Of a stretch of DNA of 64,000 nucleotides, positions 34,772-43,110 are shown piece by piece. This DNA is from an uncultured Lentibacter sp. (GTDB taxonomy: Bacteria > Pseudomonadota > Alphaproteobacteria > Rhodobacterales > Rhodobacteraceae). The position numbers and the translations under genes are program-made. Positions within the stretch are counted from its first letter, which is position 1; each line of letters opens with the position of its first letter. Location: assembly GCF_937123735.1 (NCBI RefSeq), contig NZ_CAKZKL010000028.1, positions 248,001 through 312,000 of the forward strand, in the 5' to 3' direction. Below the pieces are notes generated by a model. It did not search any database, was not told the origin of the DNA, and saw only the letters and a list, made by a program, of their open reading frames with translations.

Positions 34772-34839
34772 GTGGCCGTTAAGGTATTGACTGCCGTTCC
34801 GGAGGGACGCTCGCTCGCATCCGCTCCGACACCGGCCCG

Positions 34840-35409
34840 CTAAAGCGCAACCTGGCCGCGGGCGAGGGCGGCAACGCCTGTGCGGGCGATTTCGCTCAGC
34901 CCCAAGGGGCGCATCAGTTCGCTGAAAGCGTCAATCTTCTCAGGTGTGCCGGTGATCTCAAAAACAAAGCTTTCCAACGTGCTGTCCACGACATTGGCAC
35001 GAAAAATATCGGCCAAGCGCATGGCCTCAACCCGTTTTTCACCGCTGCCCTCTACCTTGAGCAAGGCCAGTTCGCGCTCTACAGCCGCGCCTTCCACGGT
35101 CAGATCATGGACCTCATGGACGGGCACAATCCGGCCAAGCTGGGCTTTGATTTGCTCAATCACTTGCGGTGTGCCGGTGGTCACAATCGTGATGCGCGAG
35201 CGGTGTCCGGCATGGTCGATTTCGGCAACGGTGAGGCTTTCGATATTGTAGCCCCGGCCCGAAAACAGCCCGATCACCCGCGCCAGCACACCGGCTTCAT
35301 TGTCCACCACAACCGCCAATGTATGCGATTCAACATGATCGCTGAAAGTGGGGCGCAGGTTATAAGCCGAATGCTTGTTTGAGCCTTTTTTGATCTTGAG
35401 AGCAGACAT
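34840..35409 (-). CDS. ilvN: Acetolactate synthase small (regulatory) subunit
   Basis: A 189-residue partner of IlvB that confers valine feedback inhibition. The N-terminal ACT domain at about 28-100 begins HTLAVVVDNEAGVLARVIGL and continues GRGYNIESLTVAE; a second ACT-like domain follows from about 100. It lies 35 bases after ilvB on the same strand and is thus governed by the attenuator at 37234-37332. The enzyme pair also carries the ilvH/ilvI names in other species. Confidence 0.95.
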   Translation of the reverse strand: MSALKIKKGSNKHSAYNLRPTFSDHVESHTLAVVVDNEAGVLARVIGLFSGRGYNIESLTVAEIDHAGHRSRITIVTTGTPQVIEQIKAQLGRIVPVHEVHDLTVEGAAVERELALLKVEGSGEKRVEAMRLADIFRANVVDSTLESFVFEITGTPEKIDAFSELMRPLGLSEIARTGVAALARGQVAL

Positions 35410-35444
35410 GGTGCTTCCTTTTCTTCGCTACAGTCGCGGGTGGC

Positions 35445-37199
35445 TCAAACGAGCACAGCGCCGCTGTTGCCGATTGCGTCTTTGGTGCTGGCATCGCCAA
35501 GCAGCATTTTGTTGTGCGGCTCGCCCGAAGGAATCATCGGGAAACAGTTTTCATGTTTCTCCACCAAACAATCCAAAATAACCGGACCGTCATAGGCGAT
35601 CATTTCTTTGATGGCCTCGTCAAGGTCTTCGGCCTGGTCTACCCGGATTCCCTTGGCGCCAAAGGCCTCTGCCAGCTTGACAAAATCAGGAAGGGCTTCG
35701 CTCCAGGAGTGCGAATAGCGCTCGCCATGCAGCAGCTCCTGCCACTGGCGCACCATGCCGAGGCGTTCATTGTTGAGGATAAACTGCTTTACCGGGAGGC
35801 GATATTGGATTGCTGTGCCCATTTCCTGCATGTTCATAAGCCAGCTTGCCTCGCCTGCGACATTGATCACGAGGCTGTCGGGGTGGGCCATTTGCACGCC
35901 GATCGAGGCGGGGAAACCATAGCCCATTGTGCCAAGCCCACCTGAGGTCATCCAGCGGTTGGGCGCTTCAAAGCCGAGGTATTGAGCCGCCCACATCTGA
36001 TGTTGGCCCACTTCTGTGCAGATATAGCGGTCATGCTCTTTGGTGAGTGCTTCTAGCCGGGCCAAAGCGTGTTGGGGCCTGATGATACTACCGGTCTGCT
36101 CAAATTTCAGACAGTCAACACCACGCCAATCTGCCAGGGTTGTCCACCATTTTTCCAAAGCTTGGCTGTTGGTTTTGCGCCCGCGGGCTTTCCAGACTTT
36201 CAAGACATCTTCAAGCACATGCCCCACATCGCCGACAATCGGAATGTCGACACGGATGACCTTGTTGATGGAAGAGGGGTCGATGTCGATATGGGCTTTC
36301 TTTGAGTGCGGGCTGAACGCGTCAATGCGCCCGGTGATCCTGTCATCAAAGCGCGCGCCAATGTTGATCATCAAATCACAGCCATGCATGGCCATATTGG
36401 CTTCGTAAAGCCCGTGCATCCCCAGCATTCCCAGCCAGTTCTTGCCCGACGCAGGGTAGGCACCCAGGCCCATCAGCGTGGAGGTGATCGGAAAACCGGT
36501 TGCGTTTACAAGCTCTTGCAAGAGCTGGCTGGCTGCGGGTCCGGAATTGATCACCCCGCCGCCGGTATAGAAAATTGGGCGCTCTGCGCGCTCCATGGCC
36601 TCGACGAGCTCCTCGATCGAGTCCATATCTCCTTTGACAGGCGGCTGGTAGCGGCTCACCTTGACCTTTTGCTTTGGAGTATAGTCACCTGTGGCAAACT
36701 GGACATCCTTTGGGATGTCGACAAGCACCGGCCCTGGCCGGCCAGTGGTGGCCACATGGAAGGCCTCATGCAGGGTAGAGGCGAGAGAGGCGGTGTCTTG
36801 AACCAACCAATTGTGCTTGGTGCAGGGGCGGGTGATGCCAACGGTGTCGGCCTCTTGAAATGCGTCGGTGCCAATCATGAAGGTGGGCACCTGGCCTGTG
36901 AGAACAACAATCGGGATGGAGTCCAGAAGCGCATCTGTGAGGCCCGTGACAGCATTTGTCGCGCCGGGGCCGGATGTGACGAGCACAACGCCGGGCTTGC
37001 CTGTGGAGCGGGCGTAGCCTTCGGCGGCATGCACAGCGCCTTGCTCGTGGCGCACGAGCACATGGCGGATGCCGTTTTGCTGGAAGACTTCGTCATAGAT
37101 TGGCAACACCGCGCCGCCGGGATAGCCGAATATGACTTCCACACCCTGATCCTTCAGGCATTCTACGATCATTTTTGCGCCGGTCATTTGACGTGACAT
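35445..37199 (-). CDS. ilvB: Acetolactate synthase large (catalytic) subunit
   Basis: A 584-residue ThDP- and FAD-dependent enzyme for the first common step of Val, Leu and Ile synthesis. Catalytic E52 is in VRHEQGAVHAAEGYA, and the FAD region TSTLMGLGAYPASG is intact. The ThDP-Mg motif reads VAGEASWLMNMQE, with Glu where many families have Asp (GDG/GDA). The start at 37199 follows a Shine-Dalgarno-like GGAG and the attenuator; a longer frame would run through the terminator and leader peptide. Confidence 0.96.
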   Translation of the reverse strand: MSRQMTGAKMIVECLKDQGVEVIFGYPGGAVLPIYDEVFQQNGIRHVLVRHEQGAVHAAEGYARSTGKPGVVLVTSGPGATNAVTGLTDALLDSIPIVVLTGQVPTFMIGTDAFQEADTVGITRPCTKHNWLVQDTASLASTLHEAFHVATTGRPGPVLVDIPKDVQFATGDYTPKQKVKVSRYQPPVKGDMDSIEELVEAMERAERPIFYTGGGVINSGPAASQLLQELVNATGFPITSTLMGLGAYPASGKNWLGMLGMHGLYEANMAMHGCDLMINIGARFDDRITGRIDAFSPHSKKAHIDIDPSSINKVIRVDIPIVGDVGHVLEDVLKVWKARGRKTNSQALEKWWTTLADWRGVDCLKFEQTGSIIRPQHALARLEALTKEHDRYICTEVGQHQMWAAQYLGFEAPNRWMTSGGLGTMGYGFPASIGVQMAHPDSLVINVAGEASWLMNMQEMGTAIQYRLPVKQFILNNERLGMVRQWQELLHGERYSHSWSEALPDFVKLAEAFGAKGIRVDQAEDLDEAIKEMIAYDGPVILDCLVEKHENCFPMIPSGEPHNKMLLGDASTKDAIGNSGAVLV

Positions 37200-37233
37200 C
37201 TCAAAGCTCCATTCCAACTTCCGTTTCGCACAT

Positions 37234-37259
37234 AAAAAAGCCCCCGATCTGTCGGGGGC
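37234..37259 (-). terminator. Attenuator terminator of ilvBN
   Basis: On the minus strand GCCCCCGA-CAGA-TCGGGGGC is a perfect 8-bp stem followed by six T. It lies 35 bases before the ilvB start. Its first arm overlaps a sequence (CCCATGCGCC) that can pair with GGCGCATGGG inside the leader peptide gene, giving a competing antiterminator. Confidence 0.88.
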
Positions 37260-37284
37260 GCATGGGGTTACCTCAGGGTGTCCG

Positions 37285-37332
37285 TTACCGGCCCATGCGC
37301 CATTTTTCCACAATGACCGCTACATCCAACAT
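37285..37332 (-). CDS. ilvBN leader peptide (attenuation peptide)
   Basis: A 15-codon frame, MLDVAVIVEKWRMGR, that ends 85 bases before ilvB. Five of the first eight residues are Leu, Val, Val, Ile and Val, the end products of the pathway. Its last codons (TGG CGC ATG GGC) form one arm of the antiterminator. A ribosome stalled early in the Val/Ile run would free that arm and allow read-through; one reaching the stop would cover it and allow the terminator. A modest AGGG lies 12 bases upstream. Confidence 0.85.
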   Translation of the reverse strand: MLDVAVIVEKWRMGR

Positions 37333-37520
37333 TTATGGGTGCCCTTTTATGCGTTTGGGGGACCTTAAGAGCGCTGCGCGGGGGCGTCAACCGCCAAAGC
37401 TCGCATAAATGAACTCTGGAGTGGCATTTTTTGTTCTTTTATTGCGTTTTGGATGGCTTCTGTGACAGAAAGCCAAAATCAAGACGGGTTTGGCGCTGTT
37501 TCGGCGGCCAAAAGCAGCAC

Positions 37521-38348
37521 TCAAGGCCGCGATCGGTGTGTGGTTAAATCTGGCAGAGAGATATTGGCCACCTGTTCTGCAATTGGAGGGGTTGACAGCG
37601 GGTGGGTGGCCACTTCGTGCTGGTGCGGATCGCCAATTGGGGTCCATTGGTTTTGCTTGTAGATTTCAAGCGCCGAAAACTTGGCTTTGTAACCCATTTT
37701 TTGACTGCCCGGCACCCAATATCCCAAATACACATAGGGCAACGCGCTGGCGCGGGCGATTTCAACGTGATCAAGGATAATATGGGTGCCAAGGGAATCG
37801 CGCGCGCGATCCGGATCAAAGAAGGAATAGACCATGGAGAGCCCGTCTTTGAGCACATCTGTCAGGCAAACGGCCACCAGCGCCTTTGTTTCGCGGTCAA
37901 TGTATTCAATGACGCGCGAGCGGATCGGAGTTTCCTCAATCATGGCTGCAAACTCAAACACATCCATATCGGCCATGCCGCCGTCAGCATGACGGCTGCC
38001 CAGATAGCGGCGGAACAGTTCGTATTGCTCTTCTGTGGCCCAAGGTGAGGTGGCCCGCCGCTCCAGCCCGGCGTTCTTTTTTGAAACACGTTTCTGGCTT
38101 TTTGTTGGCTTGAAGGCTTTTGCCACAATCCGAGCGGAGAGACAGGCGGCGCAATCGGCGCAGGAGGGGCGATAAAGGACATTTTGCGAGCGTCGAAAGC
38201 CCTGTGCCGACAGCTCGTCATTCAGCCGTGCCGCATTCTCCCCTTGCAAGGCCGTAAAGAGCTTTCGCTCCATGCGCCCCTCGATGTAAGGGCAGGGCTG
38301 CGGCGCGGTCACATAAAACTGCGGCGCAAGCGGCAAGGTGTGTCGCAT
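37521..38348 (-). CDS. bpt: Aspartate/glutamate leucyltransferase (Bpt/arginyltransferase family)
   Basis: A 275-residue aminoacyl-tRNA-protein transferase of the N-degron pathway, which adds Leu (Bpt-type) to N-terminal Asp or Glu and so marks proteins for ClpAP. The N-terminal [13 protein letters not shown] and the Cys-rich [16 protein letters not shown] (near 60-73) belong to the ATE N-terminal domain. The GNAT-like C-terminal domain includes [20 protein letters not shown] and [16 protein letters not shown]. The length matches bacterial Bpt. Confidence 0.93.
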   Translation of the reverse strand: MRHTLPLAPQFYVTAPQPCPYIEGRMERKLFTALQGENAARLNDELSAQGFRRSQNVLYRPSCADCAACLSARIVAKAFKPTKSQKRVSKKNAGLERRATSPWATEEQYELFRRYLGSRHADGGMADMDVFEFAAMIEETPIRSRVIEYIDRETKALVAVCLTDVLKDGLSMVYSFFDPDRARDSLGTHIILDHVEIARASALPYVYLGYWVPGSQKMGYKAKFSALEIYKQNQWTPIGDPHQHEVATHPLSTPPIAEQVANISLPDLTTHRSRP

Positions 38349-38454
38349 TTACCAGTGTCCTGTTTGTTTGTGGGTAAAGATAACAACGGGATTAAAATTC
38401 GCCAAGAATTGAATCAACCTACCCTTAAATGGCGAGAGAAAGAGACAGCTGAAA

Positions 38455-39348
38455 ATGCCCAGCTTGACGTCAAACAGCGCCAAAGGCGTCATCGCAATGG
38501 GCGTGGCCTGCGTCGTCTGGGGGTTTTCGCCGCTTTATTACAAACTTTTGGCTCATATTCCACCCGTTGAAATTCTCGCGCACAGAACGATCTGGTCTTT
38601 TGTGATTTTTGCCGCACTGTTGGGGCTGCAAGGCCGGTTCGGACAGGTTGTGGAGTTGTTCAAGCGGCGGCAAAACTTGGTTGTCGTGGCCATGGCGGCC
38701 TTGATGATTTCGGGAAACTGGTTTGCGTTTATCTTTTCCATTCAAACCGGTCATGCTGTTGAAGCCGCGCTGGGCTATTACATCTTTCCGCTTGTGGCCG
38801 TGCTTTTGGGGCGGGTCGTTTTTGCCGAGCGCCTCAGCCGTGCGCAGGGGGTGGCTGTGTTGTTGGCGGGGGCGGCTGTCTCTCTGATGACCTATGGATT
38901 GGGCGTCGCGCCCTGGATCTCACTGTTTGTAGCGGCAACATTCGGCCTTTATGGCGTTGTAAAAAAGCGGTTGGCTGCGGGGCCTGTGGTATCTGTCACG
39001 GGGGAGGTTGCCGTATTGGCACCGGCGGCTCTGCTGATTTTGGCGCTTGTGCACTGGCGCGGAGATGGACACTTCGGGACAGCGGCCTGGGAAAACGCCA
39101 TGCTGGTTTTTTCGGGCGTTTTGACGGCCTTGCCGTTGATTTTGTTTTCTTACGCCACACACCGCATTCGTCTGTCAACGGTCGGTCTGCTGCAATATAT
39201 CAACCCAACAGCCCAGTTCTTTTGTGCCGTGGTGATTTTTCAGGAACCTTTGGGGCTTTGGCAGGTGATGGCCTTCGGGCTGATCTGGATCGGCCTGCCG
39301 GTCTATTCCGTTTCCAGCTTGTCTCAGGAGAGAGCCGCCCGCAGGTAG
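38455..39348 (+). CDS. rarD: RarD-type EamA-family transporter
   Basis: A 297-residue inner-membrane carrier with ten TM helices of the drug/metabolite transporter fold. RarD hallmarks are the N-terminal GVACVVWGFSPLYYKLL, ILAHRTIWSF and the C-terminal LLQYINPTAQFFCAVVIFQEP. The substrate is unknown; the old link to chloramphenicol sensitivity in E. coli has no defined mechanism. It is divergent from bpt, and its 3' end overlaps the convergent LOG gene by 25 bases. Confidence 0.92.
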   Translation: MPSLTSNSAKGVIAMGVACVVWGFSPLYYKLLAHIPPVEILAHRTIWSFVIFAALLGLQGRFGQVVELFKRRQNLVVVAMAALMISGNWFAFIFSIQTGHAVEAALGYYIFPLVAVLLGRVVFAERLSRAQGVAVLLAGAAVSLMTYGLGVAPWISLFVAATFGLYGVVKKRLAAGPVVSVTGEVAVLAPAALLILALVHWRGDGHFGTAAWENAMLVFSGVLTALPLILFSYATHRIRLSTVGLLQYINPTAQFFCAVVIFQEPLGLWQVMAFGLIWIGLPVYSVSSLSQERAARR

Positions 39349-39875
39349 CGCAGGGTTTGATCCACGTCTGTTTTGGTAACAAAAAGCGTTTGCAAACTTG
39401 GATCGGCAAAGCCTTGTTTGATGATATGCGCGATCAAGCCGGTGAGCGGCTTCCAGTAGGATTGGACATCGAGCAACACAATCGGTTTGCTGTGCAGCCC
39501 GAGCTGCGCCCAAGTGAGCACTTCAAAGAACTCGTCTAAAGAGCCGGCACCCCCGGGCAGCACCACAATGGCATCTGCATTCATATACATGACTTTTTTG
39601 CGCTCGTGCATGTTCTCGGTGATGACGAAGCGGCTCAGGTCGCGCTTGCCCACTTCTTGGTCCATCAGGTGGGTCGGGATGACCCCGAAGGTCTCAGCAC
39701 CTGCGCTCTGCGCACTGCGCGCCACGGCCCCCATCAGGCCAACATCGCCGGCACCATACACAAGCCGCCATTTTTGCTGGGCGATTGCGCTGCCGAGCGC
39801 TTCTGCGGCGGCCTTGTAGGCAGGGTCTGTTCCTTCGCGTGAGCCGCAGTAGACACAAACAGAATGTTGTTTCAC
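39324..39875 (-). CDS. LOG-family protein (TIGR00730, nucleoside-monophosphate phosphoribohydrolase-like)
   Basis: A 183-residue Rossmann-fold protein. The signature PGGAGSLDEFFEVLTW (near 112) is the PGGxGTxxE motif, with Ser in place of Thr. The N-terminal CVYCGSREGTDPAYK is also typical. LOG proteins cleave nucleotide 5'-monophosphates, including cytokinin precursors; the role in this bacterium is unknown. Old annotations as lysine decarboxylase are not supported. Confidence 0.9.
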   Translation of the reverse strand: MKQHSVCVYCGSREGTDPAYKAAAEALGSAIAQQKWRLVYGAGDVGLMGAVARSAQSAGAETFGVIPTHLMDQEVGKRDLSRFVITENMHERKKVMYMNADAIVVLPGGAGSLDEFFEVLTWAQLGLHSKPIVLLDVQSYWKPLTGLIAHIIKQGFADPSLQTLFVTKTDVDQTLRYLRAALS

Positions 39876-39975
39876 AGTCGCCTCGCGCTTTTGATCACAT
39901 GTTTTGACCCTTCATACGCAACTTGCTATGCTCGCTCAACCCGCGTGACAGCGGAGCAAACATATTGGGGCACCA

Positions 39976-41214
39976 ATGAGCACTTTTTCGAACGTGATTG
40001 CGCGCAACAAAAGCAATCTAGCGCTTTCCAGCGCGGCCATATTTTTGCTGGGGCTTGCCGGCTTTGGCCTCTGGGGGCAAGGCCCTGAGCCTGAAGTTCA
40101 ATCGGAAGCGCAACTTCAACCTGAAACACAACCTCAATCGGGAGCGCAATCAGAGCCGCAATCGCCCCAGCCGGAGCAAGCAGAGGGTGAAGTCGCCACC
40201 ACGACTTCTGAGCCGAGTGTGCCAACGCAGGCCACGCCAGAGTCCGACGGGCAGCAGGTTGCATCGCAAGACAGCGCGTCCGGCAGTCAGCAAGAGGCCC
40301 CGCAAGAGCAGGTGGTCAGCGTGATTGCACCCAAGTTTGACATCACGCGCGTCGACGCAGGTGGCCAAACATTGATTGCTGGTCAGGCCGCGCCAAAAGC
40401 TCAGGTCGAAGTTTTGCTCAACGGTGATGTGATCGCTGTGGCACAAGCCGACCCAACGGGGGAGTTTGCGGTTTTTGTTGAGCTTCCCGCAAGTGCACAG
40501 GCGGGTGTGTTGAGTCTGCGCGACTCCGCACAGGGGCTGGAAAGTGATGCGACCATCATTGTTGCGCCAATCCTGCCGCAAGACCCTGAACCCGTGGTTG
40601 TGGCGCAGGCGGCTGCACCGGATGTGCCGTCAGCGGAGGTTATTGAAGAGGCCAGCGAGCCAGTGACCAGGCAAGCACCAGACCCCCAACAAGAGGCACC
40701 TGCACAGGCCGTTCTCATGGCCAGTGAAGATGGGGTGACCCTGTTGCAACCGGCCTCTCCCAAGGTGGCCGATCAGGTGGCTCTGGATGCGATTACATAT
40801 TCGGACCAGGGAGATGTGGAGCTTGTGGGCCGCGCGCCCGGCGATGCCGTTTTGCGGGTGTATCTGGACAACGAGCCAGTGACCACCGAGCGCACCGAGG
40901 AAGGCGGCACCTGGAAAAGCGCGCTGCCCAATGTTGAAACCGGCGTCTATACGCTGCGGGTTGATGAGGTTGACGCGGCGGGCGCTGTGAAAAGCCGTGT
41001 TGAAACGCCCTTCAAGCGAGAAGAACCCGCGAAGCTGGCCTCAGACACGCAGGTTAAGCTGGTCACTGTTCAGCCCGGCGCCACACTCTGGGCTATTGCG
41101 CGGGAGCGCTACGGGCAGGGCGAACTCTATGTTCAGGTCTATGAAGCTAACAAAGACCAGATCCGCGACCCCGATCTGATTTATCCCGGGCAGGTATTTG
41201 ATATTCCTGAATGA
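39976..41214 (+). CDS. LysM-domain protein with a Gln/Pro/Glu-rich linker
   Basis: A 412-residue envelope protein. One N-terminal hydrophobic segment (ALSSAAIFLLGLAGFGLWG) anchors or exports it. Residues about 38-115 are low complexity, built from PQ/SE/EP-type units. Bacterial Ig-like strand sets follow, each using a VLLNGD- or VYLDNEP-type pattern (near 150 and 298). A LysM domain closes the protein (VQPGATLWAIARERYGQG, ending in LIYPGQVFDIPE), so it should bind peptidoglycan. The Atm1-type exporter follows 73 bases downstream. Confidence 0.88.
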   Translation: MSTFSNVIARNKSNLALSSAAIFLLGLAGFGLWGQGPEPEVQSEAQLQPETQPQSGAQSEPQSPQPEQAEGEVATTTSEPSVPTQATPESDGQQVASQDSASGSQQEAPQEQVVSVIAPKFDITRVDAGGQTLIAGQAAPKAQVEVLLNGDVIAVAQADPTGEFAVFVELPASAQAGVLSLRDSAQGLESDATIIVAPILPQDPEPVVVAQAAAPDVPSAEVIEEASEPVTRQAPDPQQEAPAQAVLMASEDGVTLLQPASPKVADQVALDAITYSDQGDVELVGRAPGDAVLRVYLDNEPVTTERTEEGGTWKSALPNVETGVYTLRVDEVDAAGAVKSRVETPFKREEPAKLASDTQVKLVTVQPGATLWAIARERYGQGELYVQVYEANKDQIRDPDLIYPGQVFDIPE

Positions 41215-41287
41215 GGGCATCTGGCCATTGCGCGGTAATCAGCTTATCCCTGACGGCTGATGATTTACAGGCAATGGTGACAAGAGC

Positions 41288-43087
41288 ATGACACTGCAAC
41301 AACAAGAGCGCGCTTCTGGGTGGCGCACGATCAAACGTGTGATGCCAGCCCTTTGGCCTGAAGGCGAGGCTTGGGTAAAGCGGCGTGTTGTGATCGCTAT
41401 GCTTGCGTTGTTCTTGTCAAAGCTGATCGCTGTGTATACGCCGCTTATCTATCGTGATGCAGTGAATGCGCTTTCGGGGGATGGCGTCTCTGATCTTGCG
41501 TTGGGTGCCATTGGGCTGACGGTGGCCTACGGCATGGCGCGTATTTTCTCCAACGGGTTTCAACAGCTCAGAGATGCTGTTTTTGCCGCTGTTGCGCAGC
41601 GCGCTTTGCGCAAGCTCGCCCTTGAAACCTTTTCGCATATCCACAAACTTTCGATGCGCTATCATATTACCCGCAAAACCGGTGGATTGAGCCGAATTAT
41701 AGAACGTGGGGTCAAGGGCGTTGAGTTCCTTTTGCGGTTCCTGCTGTTCTCGATCGGCCCGCTCATTTTGGAGCTGGCGCTTGTAGCGGGTATCTTTTTT
41801 GTGTTGTTTGATGTCTGGTATCTGGCTGTGGTGGTTGTCACCGTGGCGCTATATGTCTGGTTCACATTCACAATCACCGAATGGCGCGTGCGCTTGCGCC
41901 GCGAGATGAATGATCGCGACACAGATGCCAACCAGAAAGCTGTCGACAGTCTGCTGAATTTTGAGACCGTCAAATATTTTGGTGCAGAGCGGCGCGAAGC
42001 CATGCGCTATGACACGGCCATGGCCGGATACGAAACCGCAGCCATCAAGACGGCGTCTTCACTGTCGTTTCTCAATTTCGGACAATCCTTGTTGATCACC
42101 CTTGGCTTGATTTCCGTTATGGTTTTGGCCGCAATGGGTGTGCAGCGAGGGGAATTGACCGTTGGTGATTTCGTGATGGTCAACGCCTATATGATCCAGA
42201 TTACAATGCCACTTAACTTTCTGGGAACAGTCTATCGCGAAATTCGCCAGAGCCTTGTGGATATGGGCGAGATGTTTGATCTGCTTGGCCAGCCCCCCGA
42301 GATTGAGGACAAAGCCGGCGCAAAAGATATTCAGGTCTCTCGCGGAGAAGTGGTCTTTGAGGATGTGCATTTTGGCTACGATCCCAAGCGCCCTATCTTG
42401 AAAGGTGTGAGCCTTCGCGTCGCTCAGGGCGAAACCATTGCGATTGTTGGGCCCTCGGGCTCGGGAAAATCAACCATTGGACGCTTGCTGTTTCGCTTTT
42501 ATGACGTCCAGTCGGGACGTATTTCTTTAGACGGACAAGACCTGCGGGATGTGACACAGGAAAGCCTGCACGGGGCAATTGGTGTGGTTCCGCAAGACAC
42601 GGTTCTGTTCAACGACACCATACGCTATAATATCGCCTATGGGCGGGATGGCGCTGGAGATGACGAAATTATCGCTGCGGCCAAAGCGGCACAGATCCAC
42701 AGCTTTATTCTATCTTTGCCCGATGGGTATGACACCACGGTTGGAGAGCGCGGTTTGAAACTCTCTGGCGGGGAAAAACAACGGGTTGGTATCGCGCGCA
42801 CCCTGTTGAAGAACCCGCCTGTCTTATTGTTGGATGAGGCAACCTCTGCACTGGACACAGAAACCGAGCGCGACATCCAGTCGGCTCTGCGTCAGGCCGG
42901 TGAAGGGCGCACTGTCATCACCATTGCGCATCGGCTCTCCACGATTGCTGATGCCGATACGATTATAGTCCTGGAAGATGGCGTGGTCGCAGAACAGGGC
43001 ACACATGAGGCCTTGCTGTTGCGCAAGGGGCGTTATGCCAGCCTTTGGGCGCGTCAGAATGCGGAAGAGGAAGAGGGCGCAGCCTAA
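41288..43087 (+). CDS. Atm1/ABCB-type ABC exporter (half transporter)
   Basis: A 599-residue fused permease-ATPase. Six TM helices lie at about 30-330; the ATPase part begins near 360. Walker A GPSGSGKST (near 395), the Q-loop VVPQDTVLF, signature LSGGEKQR, Walker B VLLLDEATSALD and the H-loop IAHRLST are all present. Similarity is to Atm1/HMT1 exporters of glutathione-linked sulfur or metal compounds; the TM residues HIHKLSMRYHITRKTGGLSR are typical of that group. Confidence 0.93.
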   Translation: MTLQQQERASGWRTIKRVMPALWPEGEAWVKRRVVIAMLALFLSKLIAVYTPLIYRDAVNALSGDGVSDLALGAIGLTVAYGMARIFSNGFQQLRDAVFAAVAQRALRKLALETFSHIHKLSMRYHITRKTGGLSRIIERGVKGVEFLLRFLLFSIGPLILELALVAGIFFVLFDVWYLAVVVVTVALYVWFTFTITEWRVRLRREMNDRDTDANQKAVDSLLNFETVKYFGAERREAMRYDTAMAGYETAAIKTASSLSFLNFGQSLLITLGLISVMVLAAMGVQRGELTVGDFVMVNAYMIQITMPLNFLGTVYREIRQSLVDMGEMFDLLGQPPEIEDKAGAKDIQVSRGEVVFEDVHFGYDPKRPILKGVSLRVAQGETIAIVGPSGSGKSTIGRLLFRFYDVQSGRISLDGQDLRDVTQESLHGAIGVVPQDTVLFNDTIRYNIAYGRDGAGDDEIIAAAKAAQIHSFILSLPDGYDTTVGERGLKLSGGEKQRVGIARTLLKNPPVLLLDEATSALDTETERDIQSALRQAGEGRTVITIAHRLSTIADADTIIVLEDGVVAEQGTHEALLLRKGRYASLWARQNAEEEEGAA

Positions 43088-43110
43088 GATCTGCACCCCC
43101 TTATCTGGTG

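Noticed and set aside
39324..39875. Lysine decarboxylase
   Set aside because: This is a historical mis-annotation of the LOG family; the PGGxGS/T motif indicates a nucleotide phosphoribohydrolase-like protein and no PLP site is present.
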